Assembly: GCF_017312365.1 (NCBI RefSeq)
Contig: NZ_BLJI01000005.1
Location: 1-64,000, forward strand
Direction: 5' to 3'
Origin: Chroococcus sp. FPU101
Lineage (GTDB): Bacteria; Cyanobacteriota; Cyanobacteriia; Cyanobacteriales; Microcystaceae
Length of the DNA stretch: 64,000 nucleotides
How positions within the stretch are numbered: position 1 is the first letter of the stretch; each line of letters opens with the position of its first letter. This document shows, one piece after another, positions 47,646 to 55,456 of the stretch. A program made the position numbers and the translations under genes. The notes beneath the pieces were generated by a model that worked only from the letters and a program-made list of their open reading frames with translations, had not been told where the DNA came from and searched no databases.

Positions 47646-48230
47646 ATGAACCACGAACAGTTAGAGCGAGGCATTATTCTAACGCCATTTCAACGTAAAC
47701 ACTTGACCAAAAGCTTAGAAACCGACTTAAGTCAAGAATATCGGCAGCGTATCGAAATTATGCTTTTAGCAGATCAAGGATACACTCAAACCCAAATCTG
47801 TAAAACTTTGGGATGTTGTCAAGATACGGCTCGTTACTGGATAGCGATCGCAAAATTAGGTCAAGCGCATCAATGGAGTGAAGGTAGAATTGGTCGTCCC
47901 AAAGTAATTGACGAATCATACTTAAATCGACTGAGGGAGTTAGTCAACCGTAGTCCCCGTGAATTTGGCTATTCTTTCGGACGTTGGACGGCTCAATGGT
48001 TGAGTAAACATCTATTCAAAGAAACAGGAATTCAAACCAGCGATCGACATATTAACCGTCTCCTCAAAACAATGGGACTGTCTACACGCCAAAACAAAGC
48101 AGTTGAACCCGAAAACCAAAACGTATCAAACAGCAGATTTGTGATTGAAGATTTATCAACGTCTTCCCATACTAATCATCTAATTCCTGTGAGCCACATT
48201 AACCCGACATGGTTTCCAATATCTGAATAG
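47646..48230 (+). CDS. Helix-turn-helix protein of the peptide-export locus
   Basis: This is a 194-residue protein with two Homeodomain-like HTH units: a first around YTQTQICKTLGCCQDTARYW and a second around SFGRWTAQWLSKHLF then TSDRHINRLLK. These resemble the DNA-binding part of IS630-type transposases, but there is no DDE catalytic domain. The C-terminal tail is polar and ends HINPTWFPISE. It sits directly upstream of the HetC-type exporter, where similar HTH genes occur in other cyanobacteria as far as I recall. It is likely a regulator of the locus. Confidence 0.7.
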   Translation: MNHEQLERGIILTPFQRKHLTKSLETDLSQEYRQRIEIMLLADQGYTQTQICKTLGCCQDTARYWIAIAKLGQAHQWSEGRIGRPKVIDESYLNRLRELVNRSPREFGYSFGRWTAQWLSKHLFKETGIQTSDRHINRLLKTMGLSTRQNKAVEPENQNVSNSRFVIEDLSTSSHTNHLIPVSHINPTWFPISE

Positions 48231-48267
48231 CCGAAGCACCATTAAAAAACTTGAGCAATAAAAGCAT

Positions 48268-50979
48268 ATGGTTCAGCAAACTTTTAATCGATCCAAACAA
48301 CTGAGTCAATATCTCGCTCAAACATTAGGAGTTACTCTTTCAGAAACAGAATTAGCGACGTGTTACCAGCAAATGCACATCCTAGAACTCAGTGCAGGTA
48401 AGCGGTTTTGGCAATCAACGACAGGCCCATTCGGGCTTTATATTGTTCTAGCAGGAAAAGCCAGATTACTCGACTCAGCTGATAATTTAATCACCTCGCT
48501 TAGTACAGGTGAATTATTTGGTGAATCAGCACTTTTTCCAGAACTCAAATATCAACCCCATGCGGTTCGAGCTTCAGTCAATTTAAAACTTTGCTACCTA
48601 AACGATGAATACATCCAACACTTAATTCATCGTTATCCTGCTATTCGCCATCATCTCTATCAACAAGCAAGACGTTTACAGAACAAACTTTCAGAAACAG
48701 AGCCACCAGTCCATTCTAATACTCGCGCCGTCCCCTCTTTTAATCAACATCACTCAAAAAAAATCGCTAAAGCCTATTTTCCCAAACCTAGCGTACAAGT
48801 CAAACAATTGTGGCAACGGATGACTCAACGCTATCCCTTTTTTGCACAACAAAGCGTATCAGATTGTGGAGCCGCTTGTCTAGTGATGGTAGGACGTTAC
48901 TGGGGTAAGCACTTTAATATTAATCGTCTGCGAGACATGGCTAATGTCAACCGCAATGGCTCATCTTTAAAAGGTTTAGCCGCAGCAGCAGAAAGCATCG
49001 GGTTTAGCAGTCGTCCCGTGAAAGCCAGCCTTAACAAACTCGCTCAACAAACCTTACCTGCGATCGTTCATTGGGAAGGAAAACACTACATAGTCGTTTA
49101 CAAAGTAACACGCGATCGGGTCATTGTTGCTGATCCTGCCATTGGTTTACTGTGTTTGACTCATACACAATTCCAAGATGGTTGGACTGGCTATACATTG
49201 TTACTACAACCGACAGCAAACTTTAAAGACACGGATGAAACGAGTACACCCCTGTGGCAAATCTTTGATTTAGTTAAACCCCATTGGCTAGTACTGTTAG
49301 AAGTATTGATCGCTTCCATCTTTATTCAAATTTTTGGACTCATTACACCCCTATTAACTCAGTTATTGTTAGATCGAGTCGTCGTACAACGTAGCCATCT
49401 CACCCTCACCGCAATAGGATTAGGATTACTGATCTTCGGATTGTTTCGGGTTGCTCTAACTGGACTACGGCAATATCTCCTCGAACACACAGCGAATCGA
49501 GTCGATTTAACCCTAATTGTCGGTTTTATTAGCCATACCTTCCGTTTACCCCTAAATTTCTTTGAATCCCGTTATGTTGGCGATATCATTTCCCGCATCC
49601 AAGAAAATCGAAAAATTCAGCGTTTCCTAACAGGTGAAGCTCTATCTATTTTTCTGGATTTACTCACTGTATTCATCTATTTCGCCTTAATGTTTTGGTA
49701 TAGCTGGAAAATTGCCTTACTGGTATTGGTCATGGTGCCACCGTTTATTTTACTGGCACTCCTCGCTACACCTTTCTTACAAAGAGTTTCCCGCGAGATC
49801 TTTAATGCTTATACCGCAGAAACGGGATATTTAATTCAATCCCTCACAGGTATCCGTACCGTTAAATCAATGGCGGTTGAACAGATGGTACGCTGGCACT
49901 GGGAGGAACTTTTTGGCAAATCAACCAAAACGAACTTTTCTGGACAGGTTATTGGTAATACACTTCAGATTTTTAGCTCAACAATAGAAGCTGTTATCAC
50001 CGCCGCTTTACTCTGGTTTGGCGCGTGGCTAGTCATTCAAAATGAACTAACGATCGGTCAATTGGTTGCGTTTAATATGTTACTGGGTAACGTCATTCGT
50101 CCTTTCCAAAGAATAATTGTACTATGGAATGAACTACAAGAGGTGATGATTGCCCTTGAACGGATACACGATGTAATCGATGCCCCACCTGAAGAAGACA
50201 TACAGCACCAGTTCCGCCAATTTATACCCCCCATTTGTGGACAAATTCGTTTTCAGTCTGTCACCTTCCGCTACCATCCTGAAAGTGAGACAAACACCCT
50301 AGAAAATATTAATTTTGAGGTACAGCCAGGGCAAACGGTTGCACTTGTCGGGCGTAGTGGTTCGGGAAAAACGACGATTTCTAAGCTGATTTTAGGGCTT
50401 TATCCGACCACTGAAGGAAAGATCTTGATTGATGGTTATGATGTGGCGAGTTTAGATCTGCGATCGCTACGTCAGCAAATCGGTGTAGTTGACCAAGATA
50501 CATTTCTCTTTGGTGGTACCATTCGTGACAACATTAGTCTCGGTCATCCTGAAGCCGCCCTAACAGAAGTGATCGAAGTCGCGCAACTGGCTGGCGCACA
50601 TCAATTTATCACCGATCTACCGATGGGTTATGAAACACAAATTGGTGAAGGGGGTGGAATGCTTTCAGGTGGACAACGACAACGCCTTGCGATTGCCCGC
50701 GCACTTCTGGGAAATCCTAGACTACTGATTTTAGACGAAGCAACCAGTAGCCTTGATGCAGAATCAGAAAGAATTATTCAAACCAATCTCAACACCATTC
50801 TGCAAAACCAAACCACCTTTATTATTGCTCATCGTCTTTCTACAGTCCGCAATGCTGATTTGATTTTAGTTTTAGATCGAGGGGTTGTCGTTGAACAGGG
50901 AAACCACGAGGAGTTAATGACTCGGCGTGGTCATTATTTCTACCTTAACCAACAACAATTAATGAGTTCTCAATTATGA
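48268..50979 (+). CDS. Peptidase-containing ABC exporter with cNMP-binding domain (HetC/PCAT type)
   Basis: This 903-residue protein cleaves double-glycine leaders and exports the mature peptide. An N-terminal cyclic nucleotide-binding-like domain (about 40-135, GELFGESALF) precedes a C39 peptidase with catalytic Cys200 in SDCGAAC, His273 in GKHYIVVY and Asp289 in VADPAIG. A transmembrane domain (about 330-630) and an ABC domain follow, with Walker A GRSGSGKTT, signature LSGGQRQR and Walker B LLILDEATSS. All catalytic residues are intact. Its stop overlaps the HlyD start (ATGA). The precursors downstream carry matching GG sites. Confidence 0.95.
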   Translation: MVQQTFNRSKQLSQYLAQTLGVTLSETELATCYQQMHILELSAGKRFWQSTTGPFGLYIVLAGKARLLDSADNLITSLSTGELFGESALFPELKYQPHAVRASVNLKLCYLNDEYIQHLIHRYPAIRHHLYQQARRLQNKLSETEPPVHSNTRAVPSFNQHHSKKIAKAYFPKPSVQVKQLWQRMTQRYPFFAQQSVSDCGAACLVMVGRYWGKHFNINRLRDMANVNRNGSSLKGLAAAAESIGFSSRPVKASLNKLAQQTLPAIVHWEGKHYIVVYKVTRDRVIVADPAIGLLCLTHTQFQDGWTGYTLLLQPTANFKDTDETSTPLWQIFDLVKPHWLVLLEVLIASIFIQIFGLITPLLTQLLLDRVVVQRSHLTLTAIGLGLLIFGLFRVALTGLRQYLLEHTANRVDLTLIVGFISHTFRLPLNFFESRYVGDIISRIQENRKIQRFLTGEALSIFLDLLTVFIYFALMFWYSWKIALLVLVMVPPFILLALLATPFLQRVSREIFNAYTAETGYLIQSLTGIRTVKSMAVEQMVRWHWEELFGKSTKTNFSGQVIGNTLQIFSSTIEAVITAALLWFGAWLVIQNELTIGQLVAFNMLLGNVIRPFQRIIVLWNELQEVMIALERIHDVIDAPPEEDIQHQFRQFIPPICGQIRFQSVTFRYHPESETNTLENINFEVQPGQTVALVGRSGSGKTTISKLILGLYPTTEGKILIDGYDVASLDLRSLRQQIGVVDQDTFLFGGTIRDNISLGHPEAALTEVIEVAQLAGAHQFITDLPMGYETQIGEGGGMLSGGQRQRLAIARALLGNPRLLILDEATSSLDAESERIIQTNLNTILQNQTTFIIAHRLSTVRNADLILVLDRGVVVEQGNHEELMTRRGHYFYLNQQQLMSSQL

Positions 50980-52436
50980 CAAACCAACTAAGTAAACATC
51001 CACCTACAGAGGATTGGTCTTCTTTAACTCAAGAATTGATCGATACTTTCCCCCGCATTTGGACACGAGGATTATTATATTGTTTAATGCTGTTTCTTGC
51101 GATCGCTTTACCTTGGGCGATGTTTTCAAGAGTCGATGAAACGGGAACCGCTAGAGGACGACTAGAACCAAAAGGCAAAACCATTAAACTTGATGCACCT
51201 GTCGCCGAAACTGTATCAGCAGTAATGGTGAAAGAAGGTGAAGCCATCAAAGCGGGACAGCGTTTGCTTTCACTAGAATCAGAAATTGTCAGTACAGAAC
51301 TTGTCGAACAACAGCAAAAATTAGAAGGTCAACAAAATCGGCTCACTCAGTTAGAATTACTCAAAAATCAGCTAATACAAGCAAATCGAACCCAAGAACA
51401 ACAAAATCAAGCCCAAATCCTAGAAAAACAAGCCCAAATCGAGCAAGCACAGCAAAATCTTAAAGCTCTCAAATTGGCTTATTCCATCCAAAAAGATGAA
51501 AAACAATCCCAAATTGATCAAGCTAAACAAGACTTAGCTAAAAACAAAATTGCTCATAACTTAGCTGACATCAATTTGAAAGGCGCACGGGAAAAATACC
51601 AACGTTACAGACAAGCCTTAGAAGATAGCGTAATTTCAAGAGATCGTTATCTAGAAGTAGAGCAGTCAGTAAAAGAAAACTCAGAACGACTAACACAAGC
51701 TCAATTTGATATTATTCAGTCTGAATCACGCTTTAGAGAACAACAAAATAGTTATGAGCGAGCAATGAGTCAAGCACAAGCAGAAATCGTTCAATCTCAA
51801 CTACGACTCAAAGAACAAGAAGGAAGTTCAGAAAGTTTGATTTATTCTGGCCAACTGGCACTCCTCAAAAGTCAAGAACAACTCAAAAATCTTGAAACAG
51901 AAATCACCACACTAACCGCAGAAATCGCCCAAATTCAAAGTCAGATCGAGTCTTTAAAATTTCAACTGAGCCAACGGGTTTTAAAATCACCAGTAGACGG
52001 TATCGTTTTTCAGTTATCGGTCAAAAATGCTGGAGTCGTCGTTAAATCGGGAGATGCGATCGCAGAGATTGCCCCTACTGGAACTATTTTAGTCTTACGG
52101 GCGCAAATGGCAACCACAGAAAGCGGCTCATTACGGGTCGGGATGCCTGTCAAAATGAAGTTTGATGCTTATCCATTCCAAGACTACGGCATTGTTGAAG
52201 GCAAGTTAAGCGATATTTCCCCCACTTCCAAGGTAACGCAAACGGAGCAAGGACAGGTCACAACTTTTGATTTAGAAATTGAGCTTCAACAGACTTGTCT
52301 TCCAACCGCTAAAACCTGTGTTCCCCTTACCCCAGGACAGACAGCAACAGCAGAAGTCATCGTACGACAACGAAAACTGATTGATTTTGTCCTTGATCCT
52401 TTTAAAAAGTTACAAAAAAGCGGTTTAGATCTCTAA
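50976..52436 (+). CDS. HlyD-family secretion adaptor
   Basis: This is a 486-residue periplasmic adaptor for the ABC exporter. It has one transmembrane helix (about 30-52), a first biotinyl-lipoyl half motif (RLEPKGKTIKLDAPVAETV), and a very long coiled coil (about 100-325, rich in Gln and Leu, e.g. QAQILEKQAQIEQAQQNL). The second lipoyl half (SPVDGIVFQLSVKNAGVV) and a beta-barrel follow. It bridges the inner-membrane exporter to an outer-membrane channel, which is not encoded in the window. Start codon overlaps the exporter stop. Confidence 0.95.
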   Translation: MTNQLSKHPPTEDWSSLTQELIDTFPRIWTRGLLYCLMLFLAIALPWAMFSRVDETGTARGRLEPKGKTIKLDAPVAETVSAVMVKEGEAIKAGQRLLSLESEIVSTELVEQQQKLEGQQNRLTQLELLKNQLIQANRTQEQQNQAQILEKQAQIEQAQQNLKALKLAYSIQKDEKQSQIDQAKQDLAKNKIAHNLADINLKGAREKYQRYRQALEDSVISRDRYLEVEQSVKENSERLTQAQFDIIQSESRFREQQNSYERAMSQAQAEIVQSQLRLKEQEGSSESLIYSGQLALLKSQEQLKNLETEITTLTAEIAQIQSQIESLKFQLSQRVLKSPVDGIVFQLSVKNAGVVVKSGDAIAEIAPTGTILVLRAQMATTESGSLRVGMPVKMKFDAYPFQDYGIVEGKLSDISPTSKVTQTEQGQVTTFDLEIELQQTCLPTAKTCVPLTPGQTATAEVIVRQRKLIDFVLDPFKKLQKSGLDL

Positions 52437-52445
52437 AGGTATATT

Positions 52446-53186
52446 ATGTCTAAAATTCTTTCTGTTTCTCACGACGAAATTATCCATCAAGTCAAACTCT
52501 CAAGCCAACTTCCAGAAATTCTTAATGCGATCGTAGCACGTCAAGTTATTACGACAGCCGCCGCTACAGCAGGTCTAAAAATCGAAACGGAAGAACTACA
52601 GCAAGCCGCAGATACCATTCGAGTCGCCAACAACCTCCACCGCACTGAGGATACTTGGACATGGCTGCAAAAACAGAATTTATCTTTAGATGAGTTTGAA
52701 GAAATGGTATATACGACTCTTCTGTCGACCAAATTAGCTCATCACTTATTTACAGATCAAGTTGAACCCTTTTTTATAGAACATCAACTGAACTACACTC
52801 AGGTTGTTATTTATGAAGTCATTTTAGATGATCCTGATCTAGCTCTAGAACTGTTTTACGCACTGCAAGAAAAGGAATTAGAGTTTTATCAAATCAGCCG
52901 TGAGTATACGCAAGATTTAGAATTACGTCGTAGAGGTGGATATCGCGGTTTACTGCATCGTAGTGATCTTAAACCAGAGATCTCTGCTGCTGTTTTTGCC
53001 TCCTCCCCCCCACAATTACTTAAACCTATTATTACTGCACAAGGCGTTCATCTAATTTTTGTTGAAGAAATCATTCAACCACAGTTAAATTTAACTTTGC
53101 GTCACCAAATTCTGTCTACTCTTTTTTCTAATTGGCTACAAGAACAAATCAAGCAATATGAAGCAATTTTAATCAGTAATTTTTGA
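52446..53186 (+). CDS. Parvulin-like peptidylprolyl isomerase of the export locus
   Basis: This is a 246-residue protein with a SurA-type helical N-domain (residues about 1-120) and a PpiC-like parvulin domain (about 120-225, VVIYEVILDD, RRGGYRGLLHRSDLKPEISAAVF, GVHLIFVEEI). No signal peptide is visible, so it would act in the cytoplasm. Parvulin-like genes often accompany HetC/HlyD peptide exporters in cyanobacteria, where they may chaperone the substrate. It begins nine bases after the hlyD-like gene in the same operon. Confidence 0.85.
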   Translation: MSKILSVSHDEIIHQVKLSSQLPEILNAIVARQVITTAAATAGLKIETEELQQAADTIRVANNLHRTEDTWTWLQKQNLSLDEFEEMVYTTLLSTKLAHHLFTDQVEPFFIEHQLNYTQVVIYEVILDDPDLALELFYALQEKELEFYQISREYTQDLELRRRGGYRGLLHRSDLKPEISAAVFASSPPQLLKPIITAQGVHLIFVEEIIQPQLNLTLRHQILSTLFSNWLQEQIKQYEAILISNF

Positions 53187-53524
53187 AGAATATCTAATTT
53201 TGGACTTAATTACTGCAAAATAAATGAAAACTAGAACAACAGATAACTTGTAGGATTTTGGTGACCAAACCCTTACGATATGTAGTCAGTATTTATGAAT
53301 TTGGTATTAGTGAATAAAGCACGCAGAGTTATAAAATCTTCCAATTTATAAATCTAGTTTAATAGAAAAAATCACTAAAAATTAAGACATAATTAGTTTA
53401 TTTAGTGCTGATAAATTCAGTTATTACTCTTGTAATTTCAAATTTATTGATAGAAAATAAAATTAATTACTAAAAGCTTAGTAATTAAATTATGAATCTA
53501 CTAACCCTATTAAAGGAAAATAAG
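53187..53524. other. 338-base gap before the precursor genes
   Basis: It contains the first 60-bp inverted-repeat copy (53248-53307). The remainder is very AT-rich and shows no ORF with a credible start. A ribosome-binding site (aaggaaa) for the precursor gene lies at its right end, and it probably carries that gene's promoter. Confidence 0.5.
53248..53307 (-). repeat. 60-bp inverted-repeat element, copy 1
   Basis: This segment is the reverse complement of 54473-54532, with 52 of 60 positions matching. It contains an internal short hairpin (GGTnnACC with A/T arms). The arms resemble the stem of the hairpin at 32878. It looks like a small mobile or palindromic repeat. Confidence 0.75.
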
Positions 53525-53668
53525 ATGTTCAAAAAACGAATTCTTGAAACTGACGAGACTTTAACAACTTTATCCGAGAAAGAAGTTAGAGCAATAATGG
53601 GAGGACTCAAAATCAAAAGAGCAGATGTGATTGTAGTCTTACCACCCACAGATTTACTTAATTACTAA
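53525..53668 (+). CDS. Double-glycine precursor peptide, type 1
   Basis: This is a 47-residue peptide with a good ribosome-binding site. The leader ends in LTTLSEKEVRAIMGG (Gly26-Gly27), a typical C39 cleavage context. The 20-residue core is basic then hydrophobic and contains no cysteine (it starts LKIKRADVIVV). The leader end closely matches the next gene (LTTLSDDETSAIMGG). It lies in the same cluster as the C39 exporter and is a probable substrate. It is too short for standard gene callers. Confidence 0.75.
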   Translation: MFKKRILETDETLTTLSEKEVRAIMGGLKIKRADVIVVLPPTDLLNY

Positions 53669-53697
53669 CCACACTAACAAATTTAGAGGAAAAGAAA

Positions 53698-53931
53698 ATG
53701 CAAGCCAAACATAGAAACCAAATTGAACTTTCTGATTTGATCACCGACGCTATTTCTAATGCTGTAGAACGACGGAATCAAGTTCAAGAAACAGAAGAAT
53801 CGTTAACAACTTTGTCAGATGATGAAACCAGTGCAATTATGGGCGGACTGACTTCAGGTGCATCCGTTCCTGTGGTGAAAACGCCAATTATTGCAGGCTA
53901 TTTTCCGATACCTGGACAAGAAGTCGCTTAG
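53698..53931 (+). CDS. Double-glycine precursor peptide, type 1 paralogue
   Basis: This is a 77-residue peptide with a longer leader (about 50 residues) ending in AIMGG at 49-50. The predicted core is 27 residues, hydrophobic and proline-rich with no cysteine (LTSGASVPVVKTPII then AGYFPIPGQEVA). It shares LTTLS-x-x-E-x-x-AIMGGL with the gene at 53525 but not the core. It is a likely export substrate of the C39 transporter and resembles the unmodified small exported peptides known from cyanobacterial biofilm control. Confidence 0.75.
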   Translation: MQAKHRNQIELSDLITDAISNAVERRNQVQETEESLTTLSDDETSAIMGGLTSGASVPVVKTPIIAGYFPIPGQEVA

Positions 53932-53965
53932 ACAATTTTTGCTCAAGTTAGCTGAGGCTTAATAT

Positions 53966-54397
53966 ATGGATACTACTACTGCTCAAAAAACCCTTTGTCC
54001 CAGTGCGCGGCCCGAATTACCCGAAAGCGTCGTATTTGGGGTCATTGGTGGAACGGTAGATAAACCTCATGTAACGTACTTACCTCAGTCTCAACCGATT
54101 ACAAATGATTTGATAGCCATGTCTGCACCAGTCACACCAACTGAAATTCTGCGGACGGCGGCCCCTTGTGCGGCTCTGGGGTGTCAGCATTTTGACGGTA
54201 CAGACTGTCGTTTGGCGAAGCGAATTGTCGAACAATTACCGACTGTAACCGAACAACTTCCACCTTGTTCTATCCGTAAAGACTGTCGATGGTGGCAACA
54301 AGAAGGAAAAGCGGCCTGTATGCGTTGTCCCCAAGTAATCACAGATAACTATTCTGCGTCTGCACAAATGCGTCAAGCGGCAGCACCAACGGTCTAG
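53966..54397 (+). CDS. Cysteine-rich small protein of the peptide locus
   Basis: This is a 143-residue protein. After a disordered N-terminus it carries seven cysteines at 68, 73, 81, 101, 107, 118 and 121, in motifs APCAALGCQHFDGTDC, LPPCSIRKDCRWW and ACMRCPQ. The spacing suggests zinc or iron-sulfur binding. A VIGG segment near residue 27 could be a cryptic double-glycine site, but there is no typical leader before it. I do not recognise the family and assign no function. It lies between precursor genes and is probably part of the locus. Confidence 0.65.
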   Translation: MDTTTAQKTLCPSARPELPESVVFGVIGGTVDKPHVTYLPQSQPITNDLIAMSAPVTPTEILRTAAPCAALGCQHFDGTDCRLAKRIVEQLPTVTEQLPPCSIRKDCRWWQQEGKAACMRCPQVITDNYSASAQMRQAAAPTV

Positions 54398-54419
54398 CAT
54401 ATCTTTTAGTTTAAATAAT

Positions 54420-54464
54420 AATGATCGCTTACTCAGGTCAAACTGAAATAGCGATCATTTTTTG
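54420..54464 (+). terminator. Terminator after the cysteine-rich gene
   Basis: ATGATCGCT (54421-54429) pairs with AGCGATCAT (54450-54458), extended by one A-T pair, around a 20-base loop. TTTTTTG follows. Confidence 0.75.
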
Positions 54465-54472
54465 CTATTTTT

Positions 54473-54532
54473 ATACCAAATCTATAAATACTGACTACAC
54501 ATCCTAAGGGTTTGATTACCAAAGCCCTACAA
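54473..54532 (+). repeat. 60-bp inverted-repeat element, copy 2
   Basis: This is the partner of copy 1 at 53248-53307 in opposite orientation (52 of 60 matching). The shared core includes ATAAATACTGACTACA and AAGGGTTTG. Together the copies bracket the genes at 53525, 53698 and 53966. Confidence 0.75.
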
Positions 54533-54714
54533 TCTATTGTCTTCTTAAAAAGAAATGGTATTATTTTTTTAAAAACTGTAAATGTTTAGACTAAAATAAT
54601 TTAGATATATCTGATTATTTAAAGTTAAATTCTGTTTTTTATAATGATTTATTGTATAACTAAATTAGTTGAGTGAAAAGCTCACAATCAATTAACAAAT
54701 GGAGAGAAATCACA

Positions 54715-54930
54715 ATGTCTAGTATCACAATTTCTAACTTACAACCTACTGGTTTAAATCTGTTTTCTGATGATGAAGGTTATTTGAATGACTTAACAGA
54801 TACAGAACAAAATATTCAAGGTGGTCTACCGATTTGGTGGTTAGGAGCAGCAACGGCTACGTTAGGTGCCTTTACAGTTGGCTTTGCTGGTGCTGCACTC
54901 TATTACAGTAGTGCAAAATGTAGCATCTAA
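54715..54930 (+). CDS. Cysteine-containing RiPP precursor A (type 2 leader)
   Basis: This is 71 residues from the ATG at 54715, preceded by ggagag. An in-frame GTG at 54673 is less likely. The leader reads ITISNLQPTGLNLFS then YLNDL and ends at GG 36-37. The 34-residue core is hydrophobic and small-residue-rich with three Thr (47, 49, 54), three Ser (65, 66, 70) and one Cys (69). It pairs with precursor B, whose leader is nearly the same. The APH-fold kinase and HopA1-family genes downstream could dehydrate Ser/Thr here. One Cys allows at most one thioether bridge, so much of the dehydration might remain unbridged. Confidence 0.8.
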   Translation: MSSITISNLQPTGLNLFSDDEGYLNDLTDTEQNIQGGLPIWWLGAATATLGAFTVGFAGAALYYSSAKCSI

Positions 54931-54993
54931 ATGAACATACAAAATAACAACAGTTGTTATTAGTTGATGAACATTCTAGTTTAAATTCAAGCG

Positions 54994-55031
54994 ATCGCTA
55001 TTTCTATTTTTCTTGAGATAGCGATTTTTTT
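54994..55031 (+). terminator. Terminator between precursors A and B
   Basis: ATCGCTAT (54994-55001) and ATAGCGAT (55018-55025) form an eight-pair stem, followed by a T7 run ending at 55031. It suggests that precursor A ends its own transcript. Confidence 0.75.
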
Positions 55032-55071
55032 AATGATAATTAATTGATTTAAGACCTAACTCATTTATTTA

Positions 55072-55095
55072 AGTCTAAAAAAGCAGTTTTAGACT
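55072..55095. promoter_or_regulatory. Inverted repeat upstream of precursor B
   Basis: AGTCTAAAA (55072-55080) and TTTTAGACT (55087-55095) form a perfect nine-base inverted repeat with a six-base spacer, 66 bases before the precursor B start. A related TTTAGACTAAA motif lies upstream of precursor A. It could be an operator shared by the two precursor genes. Confidence 0.4.
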
Positions 55096-55160
55096 CTTGA
55101 ATAATCGCTTTATTTTTTATAAAACTAAATTAAATAGATTTATTTAGGAGATGATTAAAA

Positions 55161-55337
55161 ATGGCTAGTATCCAAATTAATAATTTAAACCCCACTGGTT
55201 CTGACTTATTTTCTAACTCAGAAAGCTATCTAAATGATTTAGATGAAAGTGAAGAATTAGGAATTCACGGCGGAATGTGGATGTACATAGCAGGTGTAGC
55301 TGGCGTAATTACTTGTTCAGCTATGTTTGGTTGCTAA
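55161..55337 (+). CDS. Cysteine-containing RiPP precursor B (type 2 leader)
   Basis: This is a 58-residue peptide. The leader has IQINNLNPTGSDLFSNSE then SYLNDL and ends at Gly37-Gly38. The core is only 20 residues: MWMYIAGVAGVI then TCSAMFGC. It holds Thr51, Cys52, Ser53 and Cys58, so two hydroxyl residues and two cysteines, which would suit two bridges or a C-terminal ring. The layout matches precursor A from the first residue, so they are paralogues. A ribosome-binding site (aggag) precedes the ATG. Not large enough for standard ORF lists. Confidence 0.8.
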   Translation: MASIQINNLNPTGSDLFSNSESYLNDLDESEELGIHGGMWMYIAGVAGVITCSAMFGC

Positions 55338-55441
55338 AATTCTACTCACTGTTTTGGTTGGCATTTGTCGTCATACTCACAACATTTGTTTTATTAAATG
55401 TATTTGTATGGCGGCAACTTCAATTATCTTGTTTCAAATAA
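55331..55441 (+). CDS. Possible 36-residue membrane peptide overlapping precursor B
   Basis: A TTG at 55331 lies inside the last codons of precursor B in another frame. It opens a 36-codon ORF reading MLKFYSLFWLAFVVI onward with one long hydrophobic helix and a WRQLQL tail. The overlap would allow translational coupling. Such single-span peptides are common immunity or accessory proteins next to bacteriocins. The TTG start and lack of a clear ribosome-binding site keep this speculative. Confidence 0.3.
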   Translation: MLKFYSLFWLAFVVILTTFVLLNVFVWRQLQLSCFK

Positions 55442-55456
55442 TCAAAAGGATTAACA

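Larger units (their letters stand above)
54398..54714. other. 317-base gap with terminator and repeat copy 2
   Basis: It holds the terminator at 54420-54464, the second 60-bp inverted-repeat copy (54473-54532) and an AT-rich stretch with a TTTAGACTAAA palindrome near 54583. The last part probably contains the promoter of the precursor gene at 54715. No further ORF is convincing. Confidence 0.5.

Noticed and set aside
47646..48230. HTH protein as an IS630-type transposase
   Set aside because: It has two transposase-like HTH units but no DDE catalytic domain and no flanking terminal repeats, and its place before the exporter suits a regulator.
54931..54966. 11-codon ORF directly after precursor A
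   Set aside because: Too short, polar and unsupported by a ribosome-binding site.
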